A stretch of DNA of 64,000 bases, taken from contig CAWCVR010000007.1 in assembly GCA_963799105.1 (NCBI GenBank), positions 186,001-250,000 of the forward strand, written 5' to 3'. Positions 42,954 through 50,951 of the stretch are shown piece by piece. The notes below the pieces were generated by a model. That model ran no database searches. It was not told the origin of the DNA and saw nothing but the letters and a program-made list of their open reading frames with translations. The position numbers and the translations under genes were made by a program. Numbering within the stretch: position 1 is the first letter of the stretch; the number at the start of each line of letters is the position of its first letter. This DNA is from CAWCVR01 sp963799105. GTDB taxonomy: Bacteria; Acidobacteriota; Terriglobia; Bryobacterales; Bryobacteraceae.

Positions 42954-43610
42954 TCAGTAGTAGTACCATTGTGACCTCATTTCGACGCGGGGGTGGGACC
43001 GAGAGGGATGCTGTGCCAGAATCGCCTCGACGTCAGCCTTCACCTGTTCATTGAGCACTCCGATGCCGTCGATCAGCGACCAATCCAGCCACTTCCAGAC
43101 CAGAAATTCAGCCTGCTTGCGGCGCTGCCGGTCATTGTCATTCAGCGTGTCCAGCCAGTAGCGGGCTCCCACGAGGTTCCAATCCACTTGATCGAGCCGC
43201 GCCAGATCGTCGTACCAACTTGTGAATTTTGCCAACCCGTGACCGTCAGAGAACACAAATCGACAGCCGGCATCCAAAACCCGCTGCACCGTGGTTGTCA
43301 GATAGATCAGCGGCTCCTGCCCTTCGTTGTATCCGTCCACGCGCCCGGTCTTTAGATTCAAGAGCATGACCGATAGTGGACCGAAATAAAACGGGACGTA
43401 GTCGTGGCAGGTGCCGCGAGGCCCGCACCGGATCTGGCTGCTGTGACGACTCGCCTGCACGCTCACGTTATGGATGGTGCGGTAGGGCAAACCATCGTCC
43501 GGCGTGCAGTTCGGCGCGTGGAGCACTCCACGCGCGAGGAGCGTCGGCAAGGTGTCCACATGGACGAGGCGGTACAGCGCGATCGAATCCGGAACCGCAC
43601 CAGAAGCCAT
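42954..43610 (-). CDS. darT: DarT toxin (DUF4433, DNA ADP-ribosyltransferase)
   Basis: 218 residues. Motifs of DUF4433/DarT are present: ALYRLVHVDTLPTLLARGVL, DYVPFYFGPLSVML, and RRKQAEFLVW with the catalytic Glu168. DarT uses NAD+ to ADP-ribosylate thymidine in single-stranded DNA, blocking replication; some DarTG systems defend against phage. The toxin gene precedes the antitoxin by 7 bp, as in other darTG operons. The region upstream leads into the duplicated TPR fragment, so the promoter must lie within about 140 bp. Confidence 0.95.
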   Translation of the reverse strand: MASGAVPDSIALYRLVHVDTLPTLLARGVLHAPNCTPDDGLPYRTIHNVSVQASRHSSQIRCGPRGTCHDYVPFYFGPLSVMLLNLKTGRVDGYNEGQEPLIYLTTTVQRVLDAGCRFVFSDGHGLAKFTSWYDDLARLDQVDWNLVGARYWLDTLNDNDRQRRKQAEFLVWKWLDWSLIDGIGVLNEQVKADVEAILAQHPSRSHPRVEMRSQWYYY

Positions 43611-43748
43611 CGGAAGACCTATATTCTATTCCACTTTGCACTCGGAGTGGTTCGAGTACCGCTCGCGCCTTCGAGCGGCCGCTGAACAATGACTGGAGGG
43701 ACGATTGCGCCATTCCAAGAGGGTGACGCCGGCCCTGTCCACAGCGCT

Positions 43749-44200
43749 CGGCGCTGCTGGCGCTGGTGATGGCGCAGGGCGTGACGGTGGACTACATGGC
43801 GTTCGTCGAGAAACACCAGTTCCGCAGCCTCACGCCCGCCGAGCAATCCAACGCCTACGCGCAGCGGCTGCTGCGGCTCGACCCGAAATTCTACGACGCC
43901 TACCTGACCGCGGGGCTGTCGGAGTACATGGTGGGCAGCCTGCCGTTTTTCGTCCGCTGGTTCGTGCATTTCGACAACGTGAACGGCGACAAGGCGAAGG
44001 GCGTGCGCAGCCTGGAACTGGTGTCGCGGCAAGGCCACTATCTGAAGGCGTTCGCGCAGATTCTGCTGGGAATCATCGACCTGCGCGAGAAGCGGCCCGC
44101 CGAGACGCGGAAACTGCTGGTCGAGTTGTCGGAGAAATACCCCGGGAATCCGCCGTTCAAGAAAGAATTGCGGATACTGAACGCCAGGTTGGGGATGTAG
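43749..44200 (+). pseudogene. 3'-terminal copy of the TPR-like gene
   Basis: 452 bp matching 41424-41875. It encodes the last 150 residues of the TPR-like protein with one amino-acid change (NPLF to NPPF); other differences are third-position or Leu-codon changes. It has no signal peptide or native start; an internal ATG at 43769 could give a cytoplasmic fragment. The synonymous pattern indicates divergence under selection inside a complete orthologue, before truncation. Confidence 0.9.
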
Positions 44201-44266
44201 AACCGGCGGACGGGCCCGGGCGGCGAGGTTAGTGTAGTGCGGCGTAATTCCCGCCGGGTAAGAACG

Positions 44267-44384
44267 CGCTGCCCAACAGGGGTCTGACGTGATTTTCCGC
44301 TGTCTTTGCGGAAAATCGGGTCTGACCCCTTTGGGCCCCGTCGCGAAGCTTACCCATTACAATCGGCGACGCAGACCACTAGGG
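44267..44384. repeat. 118-bp GGGGTCTGAC repeat, family 3 (copy 2)
   Basis: Near-identical to 24474-24591 (two mismatches). It contains the same 10-bp stem with 7-base loop. It lies 66 bp after the TPR fragment. The remaining 44385-44587 shows no gene; a Shine-Dalgarno (GAGGAG) precedes the next start at 44588. Confidence 0.9.
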
Positions 44385-44587
44385 CGACAACCGCGCCTTG
44401 CAGAGGTGGAGACGGCTCCCGCAGGAAACGACGCAATCCGCTGCACCAAAGGATGGCGGATTGGTCTAGACTGAATTGGACCTGGAAGTCCAAAATCGAA
44501 ACTGCGGTTCGCTTTGGCCAGGATAGCAGGCGAGCATCCGTGTTGGCATTCTTACCGCGGCCGTTTCATAGGCAAGAGGAGTAACCA

Positions 44588-45277
44588 ATGAGTCGTCTGC
44601 GCGTACAAAACCTGGGCGCTGCCGTTGTCTTTCTGTTGTCGGCGGCAGGACCGGCCAAACCCCAGAGCCCGGGGCCGGCAGCCAGGAATGGCGGCACGGC
44701 CAGTGCGTTCACGTTTCGGGTGACGCAGGCAACCGTGACGAGAGCGAGTCAGAACATCCTAAGCGGCTTGAAACTCGACCCAAATACCGGCGGCTTCTCT
44801 CTTCTCCGTTCGCTGGTGGAACCGAAGAATGGGCGCGTATTCGTGCTTCTGAAGGTGGTGGTCCGCAACGATGGGGCGCATGCCGACAGGGTCGCGTATA
44901 AGAATCTCGTCATCAGGGGCGAGAACAGGCAGCCCATCCCCTACATGGTCCTCGTGTCCGATCCTCAACAAATGTCCGTGCCGATGTACACCGATGGTGC
45001 AACCGCGAGCGGGGAAGTGGCGCCGAATGCGAGCGCAACGGAGGATCTCCTGCTTGATGCGCCAAGCAACTTCGGTGCGATGGCGCTGCAGTACGGTTCG
45101 CTGCCGGCCGTTCCGATTGGCGTTAGCGTGCCTTCCTGGTTGAAACCGTGGTGGGCCAAGTGGTACTACCTCGCCTCTATTGGCATTGCGGTTCTGATTA
45201 TCGGGGCGATAGTCTGGCTTGCCGTTCGGAGACGCGGCTCGCCGGAAGAACCCGCGGATACGCTCGGGCTGAGGTAG
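44588..45277 (+). CDS. Hypothetical exported protein with C-terminal membrane anchor
   Basis: 229 residues. A signal peptide (about 1-26) is followed by a beta-rich domain (RVFVLLKVVVRNDGAHADRVAYKNLVIRGENRQPIPY) reminiscent of DUF4352-type immunoglobulin-like domains. A C-terminal transmembrane helix (YYLASIGIAVLIIGAIVWLAV) and a basic tail end the protein. It would be anchored in the inner membrane facing the periplasm. It precedes the ABC/amidohydrolase operon by 77 bp. The family is not recognised. Confidence 0.65.
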   Translation: MSRLRVQNLGAAVVFLLSAAGPAKPQSPGPAARNGGTASAFTFRVTQATVTRASQNILSGLKLDPNTGGFSLLRSLVEPKNGRVFVLLKVVVRNDGAHADRVAYKNLVIRGENRQPIPYMVLVSDPQQMSVPMYTDGATASGEVAPNASATEDLLLDAPSNFGAMALQYGSLPAVPIGVSVPSWLKPWWAKWYYLASIGIAVLIIGAIVWLAVRRRGSPEEPADTLGLR

Positions 45278-45354
45278 GCGGCCCGAGGAGCGATCAACGC
45301 ACGTTTCGCCCCCCCACCGCCGGTGCCCCGCGCCTCTGTGCGAAACTGATCCTG

Positions 45355-46278
45355 GTGGCACACCCCATCCAGGTCGAGGGATTGCGCAAGAACTACGGGG
45401 ACCTTGCCGCCCTCAAGGGCATCGATTTCGAAGTCCGCGCCGGCGAGGTATTCGGGCTGCTGGGGCCGGATGGCGCGGGCAAAACCACCGCGCTCGAAAT
45501 CCTGGCGGGGCTGCGCTCGCGCTCCGGCGGGCGGGTCTCGGTGCTGGATTGCGACCCCGCCGTCGAGACCCGGCAGTTGAAGGAGCGCGTGGGCGTGTGC
45601 CTGCAAGCCACCGATTTGCAGGAGAAGATCAAGGTCCGCGAGGCCATGGCACTGTTCGCCGGCCTGTACGCGCGCACCGTGGATTCCGCGCAACTGCTGA
45701 AACGGCTGCATCTCTGGGAGAAGCGGGAAACGCGGTTCTCGCAGCTCTCCGGCGGGCAGAAACAGCGGCTGGCGCTGGCGCTGGCGCTGCTCAACGATCC
45801 GCAGGTGCTGCTCCTCGACGAGCCGTCGGCGGGCCTCGACACGCGGGCGCGGCTGGAAATCCACGAGCTGATGGAGGATCTGCGGCTGGAACGGCGCACC
45901 ATCCTGCTGACCACGCATTCCATCGCGGAAGCCGAGACGCTGTGCGACCGGGTGGCCCTCGTGGACGAAGGGCGCATCGTCGCCATGGGCACGCCGCGCG
46001 AGATCCAGGAGCGCTCGCTGGCCAAACCGGTCATCGAACTGGATTGCGCGCACCCCCTGGCGGATGGGGCGCTGCCGCAGTGGATCGGGGCGGAAAGGAC
46101 CTCGCTCGACGAGCGGCGCACGCGCATCACGGTGACTTCGGCCCGGCCGGCGCGCACCATGGTCGAGATGATCAAGTGGCTGGATGAGAACGGCATCCGG
46201 ATGGCCGACATTCGCATCAAGCGGCCCTCGCTAGGGGACGCGTTTCTCGAGCTCACGGGGAAGAACCTGCGCGAATGA
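45355..46278 (+). CDS. ABC transporter ATP-binding protein (DrrA/CcmA-like)
   Basis: 307 residues from GTG at 45355. It has a Walker A GPDGAGKT (37-44, Asp in place of the usual Asn), a signature LSGGQKQR, a Walker B VLLLDEPSAGLD and a switch His in TTHSIAEAE. The C-terminal ~85 residues form the extension common in drug-export ATPases. It overlaps the permease-amidohydrolase gene by 4 bp (ATGA), so the two proteins are probably made together. No clear ribosome site was found at the GTG. Confidence 0.88.
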   Translation: MAHPIQVEGLRKNYGDLAALKGIDFEVRAGEVFGLLGPDGAGKTTALEILAGLRSRSGGRVSVLDCDPAVETRQLKERVGVCLQATDLQEKIKVREAMALFAGLYARTVDSAQLLKRLHLWEKRETRFSQLSGGQKQRLALALALLNDPQVLLLDEPSAGLDTRARLEIHELMEDLRLERRTILLTTHSIAEAETLCDRVALVDEGRIVAMGTPREIQERSLAKPVIELDCAHPLADGALPQWIGAERTSLDERRTRITVTSARPARTMVEMIKWLDENGIRMADIRIKRPSLGDAFLELTGKNLRE

Positions 46279-48467
46279 GACCCTACCTGGCGCTCTTGAA
46301 GGTCAACCTGCGCTTGACCCTGCGGGACCGGTGGGTGCTGCTCTTCAACTACCTGTTCCCGCTCATCTGCTTATTTGCGTTCGCCAGGTTGTTTCACGCT
46401 GGCGTGGGCCGGGGCATCGCCTACGTGGCGGGTATGGCGCTGACCATGGGCATCCTGGGCAACGGCCTGTGGGGAGCGGGCATGCGCCCGCTGCGGGAGC
46501 GCCAGGCCGGCATTCTGCGCCGCTTCCAGGTGACGCCGGTGGGGCCGCTGCCCATTCTGGTGACGTCGGTGGCCAGCGGCTGGTTGCTATACCTGCCGGT
46601 GGTGGCGCTGCTGCTGGCGGTGGCGCACTTCCTGTACGCCATGCCGCTGCCGCGCAACTGGGTCCCGCTGTTCGTGATGGCCACGCTGGGAGTGTGCGCC
46701 TTCCGCGCCATCGAATTGATTCTGGCCTCGGTCGCCAACACCGTGCGGCAGGCCATGATCGCCATCGCGATGCTGTACCTGCCCATGCTGTTCCTGAGCG
46801 GCGCGGCCATTCCGGCGGCCAGGCTGCCGGTGTGGGCGCAGACGCTGGCCCAGTTCCTGCCGGCGTCCTACCTGGTGAGCGGATTTCAGAGGATTCTCTT
46901 CCACGGCCCGGGCATCCAGGACAATGCCCGCACCGCGCTGGCTCTGCTGCCGGCGATTGCCCTGGGCCTGTTCCTCCCGGTGAAGCTGTTCCGCTGGGAG
47001 AAAGGCGAGAAACTGCCGTGGCGCAGGAAGCTATGGGCGGCGGCCGTGATGGGGCCGTTTCTACTAATAGGTTGCTACCAGGCCCGCACCCGGGAGCACA
47101 TCGGCCGGAATGAGGCGCTCTACCGCGACCTGCAACGCTCCGGCGCGTTCCTGATCCGCAACGCGCGCATCTTCGTGGGCGACGGCCGCGTGATCGAAAC
47201 AGGCTTCGTGCTGGTGAGGGACGGCAAGATCGCGCAGGTGGGCGAGGGCGCCGCTCCCACCGGCCTCCTGCGCGCCGACACCGTGGAAGGAGCGGGAAAG
47301 ACGCTGCTTCCGGGGCTGATCGACGCCCACGTCCACCTGGGCGGGCCGGCGGGGATTTCCACTTCCACGGAAGACTACGACAGCGAGAAGACGCTGCCCC
47401 ACGCGGCCGCGGCGCTGCTGTACAGCGGCGTCACGGCGGCGCGCAGCGCGGGCGACGGGCTGGAGGTCTCGCTCAAGCTGCGCCGGCAGATCGCCAGCGG
47501 CGGCAAACTGGGCGCGCAGATCTTCGTGTGCGGGCCGATGTTCACGGCCGAGGGCGGCCACGGCACGGAGTACATGGAACACCTGCCGGAGATGGTGCGC
47601 AATTCGCCCAAAGCGCAACTGGTGCGCACGCCCAAAACCCCGGAAGAGGCGCGCCGCCAGGTGGGCGAACTGAAGGCCGCCGGGGTGGACTGCATCAAGG
47701 CCATTCTGGAAGCCGGATGGGGCGAGGGGATGCTGTACGACCGCCTGGACCTGCTGCTGGTGCGCTCGGTTTCCGAAGCTGCGCACGCCGAACGCCTGCC
47801 GCTGGCGGTGCACACGGGAGACGCGCGCGACGTCACCGACGCGGTGGAGATTGGCGCGGCGTCGGTGGAGCACGGCTCCTGGCGCGACGAAATCCCCAAC
47901 CGGGTGCTGTTGAAGATGGCGCGGGACCGCGTGTACCTGGATCCCACGCTGGGCGCCATCGAGGCGTATGCCCGCTACTATTCGGGCGACACGGAAGCGT
48001 TGCACGGCACGCTGGTCGAGCGGACGGTGCCGGCGAGGATACTCGCGGGGACGCGCGACTTCATCGCCCTTGGCAGGAGCGCGGACGCCACCAAGGCGGA
48101 GATGTTCGAGCGCGCCTTTCAACAGGCGAAGGAGAACCTGTTGAGAGCCTGGCAGGCGAAAGTTCCGCTGGCCATGGGCACCGACGCCGGAAACCCGATG
48201 GTATTTCACGGGCCCTCGCTGCACCACGAGCTGCGGCTTTGGGTGGACGCCGGAATTCCGCCGCAGGACGCGCTGGAGGCGGCGACGCTCGAAGCGGCCC
48301 GGCTGCTGGGCGCCAAAAACCTCGGCGCCATTCGCGAAGGCTGGGATGCCGACCTGCTGCTGGTGGACGGCAACCCGCTCGAGGACATCTCCGCCACCGA
48401 GCGGATCTCGCTGGTGGTGTTCAAGGGCGAGCGCGTCCACCGGGCGGAGTTGTTCCAGCAGAAGTAG
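46275..48467 (+). CDS. ABC-2 permease fused to a periplasmic amidohydrolase
   Basis: 730 residues in one uninterrupted frame. Residues 1-~240 are an ABC-2 permease with six hydrophobic spans (about 22-40, 50-68, 100-120, 130-152, 158-180, 220-238). A basic loop (KGEKLPWRRK) and a seventh span ending in a lipobox-like LIGC (Cys267) follow. Residues ~290-730 are an imidazolonepropionase-like amidohydrolase: HxH at His352/His354, Lys475, His513, His533 and Asp637. Topology predicts the enzyme outside the cytoplasm. Fusion of exporter and hydrolase is unusual. An internal start (GTG near residue 236) could also release the enzyme as a separate lipoprotein. Confidence 0.85.
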   Translation: MRPYLALLKVNLRLTLRDRWVLLFNYLFPLICLFAFARLFHAGVGRGIAYVAGMALTMGILGNGLWGAGMRPLRERQAGILRRFQVTPVGPLPILVTSVASGWLLYLPVVALLLAVAHFLYAMPLPRNWVPLFVMATLGVCAFRAIELILASVANTVRQAMIAIAMLYLPMLFLSGAAIPAARLPVWAQTLAQFLPASYLVSGFQRILFHGPGIQDNARTALALLPAIALGLFLPVKLFRWEKGEKLPWRRKLWAAAVMGPFLLIGCYQARTREHIGRNEALYRDLQRSGAFLIRNARIFVGDGRVIETGFVLVRDGKIAQVGEGAAPTGLLRADTVEGAGKTLLPGLIDAHVHLGGPAGISTSTEDYDSEKTLPHAAAALLYSGVTAARSAGDGLEVSLKLRRQIASGGKLGAQIFVCGPMFTAEGGHGTEYMEHLPEMVRNSPKAQLVRTPKTPEEARRQVGELKAAGVDCIKAILEAGWGEGMLYDRLDLLLVRSVSEAAHAERLPLAVHTGDARDVTDAVEIGAASVEHGSWRDEIPNRVLLKMARDRVYLDPTLGAIEAYARYYSGDTEALHGTLVERTVPARILAGTRDFIALGRSADATKAEMFERAFQQAKENLLRAWQAKVPLAMGTDAGNPMVFHGPSLHHELRLWVDAGIPPQDALEAATLEAARLLGAKNLGAIREGWDADLLLVDGNPLEDISATERISLVVFKGERVHRAELFQQK

Positions 48468-48497
48468 TGGTAATGGGCTCGGTTCGCACCGGACGGT

Positions 48498-48890
48498 CTA
48501 AAGAAACAGCCCGGGGCTGACGCGAAACATCTGCCCGAGTTTTCGCGCTTGCGGCGCGCTGATGCCCCGCTTCCCGGTCAGAGCCTCATGCACATGGCTG
48601 CGCTGCCCGAAAACCGGCTGGAGGTCCGTTGCCGTTTTCCCGGAGTGCTCCAGGAGGAACTGGAGCCTTTCGGCGGGAGTGCTGTGGTCGGGCGGAAGTG
48701 AGTGCCGGCGGTCGTAGTCCTCGACCAGCAGTGCCAGCAGGCGCATAATCCTGGTTTCTTGCGCCGAGCGGGCCGGCCCTTTGCCCACCAGGCCGCCGAA
48801 CCGGCGCGCGATCCGGCGATACTGCGCTTCCGTCTCGATCGCCTGCGGCAGCGTCTCGGTCAGCAATTCTTCGTAGGTGGCGGTAGGCAT
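48498..48890 (-). CDS. higA: HigA-type antitoxin
   Basis: 130 residues from the ATG at 48890. The C-terminal HTH (LEHSGKTATDLQPVFGQRSHVHEALTGKRGIS) is of the HigA/XRE class that pairs with HigB_toxin proteins. The N-terminal part is helical and long, as in this antitoxin subgroup. It lies 2 bp after higB on the same strand. The palindrome upstream of higB is probably its operator. Confidence 0.88.
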   Translation of the reverse strand: MPTATYEELLTETLPQAIETEAQYRRIARRFGGLVGKGPARSAQETRIMRLLALLVEDYDRRHSLPPDHSTPAERLQFLLEHSGKTATDLQPVFGQRSHVHEALTGKRGISAPQARKLGQMFRVSPGLFL

Positions 48891-48892
48891 AG

Positions 48893-49180
48893 TTACAAGT
48901 CCTCCCGGTCGTACTCCCGGTGGGTTAGAACGGTTTTGATCGCGAGCAACTGTTCCTCGAAATCGACGCGTGCGACAAGCCGGTATTTGTTTCCGTCGAT
49001 GTTGAAGATCAGGGTGCCGGTGGCCGGCGCGTAATCCGTGGCCGGGAACGTCTCCTTGACTGCCGGAAAGTGCGGCCAAACCGCGGCGCGGGCGATGGTC
49101 ACAAACCGCTGCAAAGGCTTACGGGAAGCGGAATGCGTTTTGGCGAATCCCGCGAGGACAGCCTCGCCGAAGACCTTCAC
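48893..49180 (-). CDS. higB: HigB-type mRNA interferase toxin
   Basis: 95 residues from GTG. The family pattern is clear: FPATDYAPATGTLIFNIDGNKYRLVARVDFE and VLTHREYD, matching the HigB_toxin family (RelE-like fold, ribosome-dependent mRNA cleavage). The toxin precedes its antitoxin, the normal higBA order. A 22-bp palindrome sits 7 bp upstream. Confidence 0.92.
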   Translation of the reverse strand: MKVFGEAVLAGFAKTHSASRKPLQRFVTIARAAVWPHFPAVKETFPATDYAPATGTLIFNIDGNKYRLVARVDFEEQLLAIKTVLTHREYDREDL

Positions 49181-49186
49181 GTCTCA

Positions 49187-49215
49187 GTGTTCCCAGTTTT
49201 GGGAACACCTGTCAA
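49187..49215 (-). promoter_or_regulatory. higBA promoter and operator
   Basis: GTGTTCCCA-GTTT-TGGGAACAC (49187-49208) is a perfect 9-bp inverted repeat 7 bp upstream of the higB start. A -35-like TTGACA (minus strand, 49210-49215) abuts it, so the -10 region falls within the palindrome. HigA binding there would block the promoter. Confidence 0.6.
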
Positions 49216-49469
49216 GGGGATTCCGCAGACGCCGGTTGGTTGAGGTTTCCGGCGGGATGCCGGGTGGTGGGGAGTAGGCGGGGTGGACTCGCCCGAGCGG
49301 CAAATCGAGGTCCCGGCGGCACGTCTACGGAACGGCGGCTATAGATGCAGGTGGATCACCCCGCGGACGGTCGGCCTGGCTTTGAGACCTCAAGATATCA
49401 ATTTTCAATAGCCTTCAAGGATTTCCAGACATAAAGGACGTTATGTTGTACTGTTCTGCTGGATATTCC

Positions 49470-49775
49470 CTACCGAAACGCGGAAATGAACCGGGCGGCG
49501 TGCTGCGTGAACTCCGGAGCTACCCACCGCGGCGGACTCCGCTGGATGCTGGTGTTGCCCCCAAACCCTCCGAAGACTTCCTGCATGTCGGGCGCAAGTC
49601 TGTGGAGGGCGCGTCCATTCCAGTCCGTACCCACCACACCGATTTTGACGGCCTTCTTCAGCAAGCGGTGCTGGTGCTGGCACAGCCGTATTTCATACGC
49701 CCCATCCGGACCCTGACTTTTGACACACCTCAACCCCGCGATTGGCGCGGCTTCCGAGGTTGGATTAATTACCAT
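49470..49775 (-). CDS. Hypothetical open frame, doubtful
   Basis: A 101-residue minus-strand frame with protein-like composition (YEIRLCQHQHRLLKKAVKIG, VFGGFGGNTSIQRSP) but no family resemblance. An overlapping plus-strand frame of similar length is also open. It overlaps the end of the GNAT gene by 11 bp. The rest of 49209-49764 has no recognised gene. It could be a remnant. Confidence 0.25.
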   Translation of the reverse strand: MVINPTSEAAPIAGLRCVKSQGPDGAYEIRLCQHQHRLLKKAVKIGVVGTDWNGRALHRLAPDMQEVFGGFGGNTSIQRSPPRWVAPEFTQHAARFISAFR

Positions 49776-50265
49776 CCGGACCCGCAGCCGGACGAACCTT
49801 CTCCATTCGTATGCAAGGAACGCTGCCGCCCGAACTTAGCACGTGGTCCGTCCTGCCTTGTTCCGTGTAACCGTTGGCCCGATAGAATCCCACCGCATTG
49901 AGAGAAGCGTCACAGGTTAGGACCTCGGTGGTCCTGAAGGCTTGCTTCTCCAGCTCACTAAGCAGAGCCTTCCCAACCCGTCCGATGGCGTTCGGTCTCA
50001 CATAAAGCGCGCGTAACTCCTGGTGCGAGGGAACGGCCACCCCGTAGCCGATAACCTTACCGCCGGCTTCGGCAACCAGGACGATGAACTCCGGATCGGC
50101 AATCTGCCGCTCGATACGCGCAACGCGGTCCGGAGTCGCTCCCAGCGCCCACTCGTCCAGTGTCAACTGCGGATAATGGCCCGCCGCTTTCGAGAGAATG
50201 GCCTCTCGATGGACATCCATCATGGCGATCGCATCGCTCGTGCGGGCTGGGCGAATTGTCAACAT
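49765..50265 (-). CDS. GNAT-family N-acetyltransferase
   Basis: 166 residues. The acetyl-CoA-binding motif region reads HQELRALYVRPNAIGRVGKALLSELEKQA, with the conserved L-x-V-x-P preceding a variant R/Q-x-x-G-x-G/A loop (IGRVGKAL). ASLNAVGFYRANGYTEQGRTDH is the C-terminal substrate region. It transfers acetyl from acetyl-CoA to an amine; the acceptor cannot be predicted. It lies among toxin-antitoxin genes but has no partner DUF1778 antitoxin and does not look like a TacT-type toxin. Confidence 0.9.
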   Translation of the reverse strand: MLTIRPARTSDAIAMMDVHREAILSKAAGHYPQLTLDEWALGATPDRVARIERQIADPEFIVLVAEAGGKVIGYGVAVPSHQELRALYVRPNAIGRVGKALLSELEKQAFRTTEVLTCDASLNAVGFYRANGYTEQGRTDHVLSSGGSVPCIRMEKVRPAAGPDGN

Positions 50266-50406
50266 CCGTCGCTCCGGACTTGCATTTCAGCGGCTCACAT
50301 ACAGGGTAGCGAATCCCGTCCCGCAAGAGGCCCCTGTGAAGCGCCGCCGCCGCTCAGTCGGGCGCCGCGACACCACCCTGGTGGACAATTGAGGCACAAT
50401 GAAGAC

Positions 50407-50613
50407 ATGGAGTCCGTCGTCGTTCGCGATCCCGCCATTATGTCCGGCGCGCCGACGTTTAGAGGCACGCGGGTCCTGGTGCGCACTCTCTTCGAGTACC
50501 TCGAGGCCGGACACGGTTTGGAGCGCTTCCTCGAGGGGTTCCCCACCGTCAGCCGGGAGCAGGCCCTGCAAGCTTTGGAAGAAGCGACGGAATCCTTGCT
50601 CGCCAGCCATTAG
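50407..50613 (+). CDS. DUF433 antitoxin
   Basis: 68 residues from the ATG at 50407. The family pattern is VVRDPAIMSGAPTFRGTRVLVRTLFEYLEAG, then FLEGFPTVSREQALQALEEA. DUF433 proteins have a winged-helix fold and act as antitoxins for PIN-like partners. The next gene starts immediately after its stop codon. Confidence 0.9.
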   Translation: MESVVVRDPAIMSGAPTFRGTRVLVRTLFEYLEAGHGLERFLEGFPTVSREQALQALEEATESLLASH

Positions 50614-50940
50614 ATGCGCCTCCTCCTGGACGAGTGCATAGACGAGGGACTCCGCCACCATTTCACCGGACACGAGTGCCAAACCCGCCGGTACGCGGGG
50701 CTCACCGGCTTGGCCAACGGCGCACTCCTTGCCGCCGCGGATCAAGCGGGCTTTGAGGTACCGATTACGGTGGATCGGAATATGCCGAGCCAGCAGAGTT
50801 TGCGTGGCCGTTCGATCTCGTTGCTGGTGGTTCGAGCCCGCACCACGAATCTCGACGATCTGCCGCTCTTGTTGCCCGATGCGCTGAAAGCACTCGAATC
50901 CCTGAGACCGGGTGAAGTTGTTCGGGTCGGTATTCGATAG
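50614..50940 (+). CDS. DUF5615 PIN-like toxin
   Basis: 108 residues. MRLLLDECIDEGLRHHFTGHECQT begins the DUF5615/Mut7-C-like PIN fold; the acidic Asp6/Glu7 and later Asp (TVDRNM) are the expected metal-binding residues. It directly abuts the DUF433 antitoxin gene, the usual arrangement for this toxin-antitoxin pair. It is likely an RNase. Confidence 0.88.
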   Translation: MRLLLDECIDEGLRHHFTGHECQTRRYAGLTGLANGALLAAADQAGFEVPITVDRNMPSQQSLRGRSISLLVVRARTTNLDDLPLLLPDALKALESLRPGEVVRVGIR

Positions 50941-50951
50941 GCCGGGTTCCA

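Larger units (their letters stand above)
41876..44200. mobile_element. Putative cargo islet (DarTG) bounded by direct repeats of the TPR gene 3' end
   Basis: The segment 41876-43748 carries only darT and darG on the minus strand. It is followed at 43749-44200 by a direct copy of the last 452 bp of the TPR-like gene. The two copies (41424-41875 and 43749-44200) align without gaps with 11 differences by hand count (about 98%). All but one affected codon are synonymous. Sequence diverges immediately after both stop codons. No integrase or transposase is present. Same design as 3512-5550. Confidence 0.5.

Noticed and set aside
43769..44200. Functional short TPR gene starting at an internal ATG
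   Set aside because: It lacks the signal peptide and first repeats and is an exact 3' copy of the intact gene; better described as a displaced fragment.
48498..49079. 193-residue HTH protein starting upstream of 48890
   Set aside because: The extra N-terminus overlaps higB in another frame; the ATG at 48890 gives the normal HigA length and spacing.
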